Assembly: GCA_913775315.1 (NCBI GenBank)
Contig: CAJYIX010000021.1
Location: 1 to 49,096, forward strand
Length of the DNA: 49,096 nucleotides
Reading direction: 5' to 3'
Source: an uncultured Sphingomonas sp.
GTDB lineage: Bacteria; Pseudomonadota; Alphaproteobacteria; Sphingomonadales; Sphingomonadaceae
Position 1 is the stretch's first letter; each line of letters begins with the position of its first letter. The translations under genes were made by a program, and so were the position numbers. Under the pieces are notes generated by a model. It was not told where the DNA came from, did no database searches, and was given only the letters and a program-made list of their open reading frames with translations. Positions 48,369-49,096 of this stretch are shown here, piece by piece.

Positions 48369-49096
48369 GTGCGACTGGTCCTTCCCCTCCTTGCGGTGGC
48401 GCTCGTGAGCGGCTGCACGACGGCCTCGGTCGAGGCCTGTTTCCGCTCCGACACCGAGCTTCCCGATCCGAAGACGTCGTCCGCACCGGAAATCGCCGGG
48501 GCACTGGCCCGCGGCGATGTCGAGGGGGCAAAGGCGCTGCTCGGCGCCGACCCGGCGCTCGCGCGGCGCGGCGACCTGCTCGCCTTTGCGGTTGCCGGTT
48601 GCAGCGCGCCAGCGATCACGGCGCTGCTCGATGCCGGCGCGCCTGCCGACGGGACGGGTGACGGCCTCCCCCTCGTCCTCGCGCTCCGCGCCAAGGAAGA
48701 TACGATGGCTCGGCTGCTGCTGAAGCGCGGGGCGTCGCCCAATCCGCGCGGCGCGCCAACACTGCCGCTGCGCACCGTCATCGGCCTCAACGACCCCGAC
48801 CGCCTCGGCCTGCTTATCGGCGCGGGCGCGGATCTGGAGGCGCAGGAGCGGACCGGGCGGCGGGCACTTCACATCGCGCTCGACCAGGAACGCTTCGGTC
48901 TGGCCGCACGGCTGCTCGACGCGGGTGCCGATCCGTTTGCGATCGATGCCAGCGGCGCCAATCTGGGCAGCGCGGCGATGGCGCCGATGGCCCGCAACGA
49001 CCCACAGGAAGCCGCCGCACAGCGCGTGCTTCGCGATCGCCTGCGCCCGCTTCGGTGGCCGGAGCCGGTGCCGGACGATCGTACCGTCGCACGGCG
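48369..49096 (+). CDS. Ankyrin-repeat lipoprotein (3' end outside window)
   Basis: Reads open from a GTG at 48369 to the window edge (242 codons). It starts with a lipoprotein signal (RLVLPLLAVALVSGC, lipobox VSGC, Cys16). Ankyrin-like repeats follow: EIAGALARGDVEGAKALLGA, ITALLDAGAPADG, MARLLLKRGASPNP, LGLLIGAGADLEAQERTGRR and GLAARLLDAGADPFAIDASG. AGAGG lies seven bases before the GTG. The protein would be anchored in the periplasm; ankyrin proteins often bind partner proteins. Its place after a signal-less lipase suggests an immunity role. The gene is easily missed because it lacks an ATG. Confidence 0.8.
   Translation, partial: MRLVLPLLAVALVSGCTTASVEACFRSDTELPDPKTSSAPEIAGALARGDVEGAKALLGADPALARRGDLLAFAVAGCSAPAITALLDAGAPADGTGDGLPLVLALRAKEDTMARLLLKRGASPNPRGAPTLPLRTVIGLNDPDRLGLLIGAGADLEAQERTGRRALHIALDQERFGLAARLLDAGADPFAIDASGANLGSAAMAPMARNDPQEAAAQRVLRDRLRPLRWPEPVPDDRTVAR

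Overview
The window is about 49 kb of gene-dense, GC-rich chromosomal DNA that reads as a sphingomonad alphaproteobacterium (Sphingomonas or a close relative). The grounds are a complete protocatechuate 4,5-cleavage cluster of the Sphingobium SYK-6 ligABC type, a very large TonB-dependent receptor, an alphaproteobacterial LexA box (GTTC-N7-GTTC) in front of lexA, the run trpE/trpG-trpD-trpC-moaC-moeA-lexA, and an RpoD with a long acidic linker. The species assignment is inference. I see no rRNA, tRNA, CRISPR array, insertion sequence or prophage, and no gene-free stretch longer than 300 bases.

Layout. 1-2389 (minus): a caa3-type oxidase pair, with subunit II a lipoprotein carrying a fused cytochrome c and subunit I cut by the window edge. 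2481-5495: DedA membrane protein, aspartate kinase, UbiG and a CsaA-type tRNA-binding protein. 5535-12802: an exported unknown, a TPR/aspartyl beta-hydroxylase, a small exported protein, a sulfotransferase-like protein and a TonB-dependent receptor. 13027-16804: an exported unknown, then ligC-ligB-ligA and a DUF1932 oxidoreductase (minus strand), which together convert protocatechuate to 2-pyrone-4,6-dicarboxylate. 16897-22199: PEP carboxykinase, a radical SAM protein, an exported endonuclease/phosphatase-fold protein and an acyl-CoA ligase. 22272-30211: dnaE, a REP-like inverted repeat, rimO, an M17 aminopeptidase, a YciI protein, YnfA and tpiA. 30353-38357: ppiD-like chaperone, trpE, a small unknown, trpGDC, moaC and moeA with overlapping start/stop codons. 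38413-43299: lexA, dnaG and rpoD, an SOS/replication/transcription block. 43403-45689: a small unknown, a ParD-like protein joined to map, and a DUF347 membrane protein.

The most intriguing part is the right end (45683-49096). Two divergent gene pairs each join a hydrolase without a visible signal peptide (a LysM/amidase-like/lysozyme protein; an alpha/beta-hydrolase lipase) to a small exported partner (a Sec-type protein; an ankyrin-repeat lipoprotein starting at GTG). This is the architecture of interbacterial effector-immunity pairs, though no secretion machinery is in the window. Other points: a nearly identical 14-bp palindrome in front of both pckA and tpiA, a perfect DnaA box upstream of dnaE, a perfect palindrome over the start codon of the ParD-like gene, and a perfect inverted repeat bracketing the TATAAT of rpoD.
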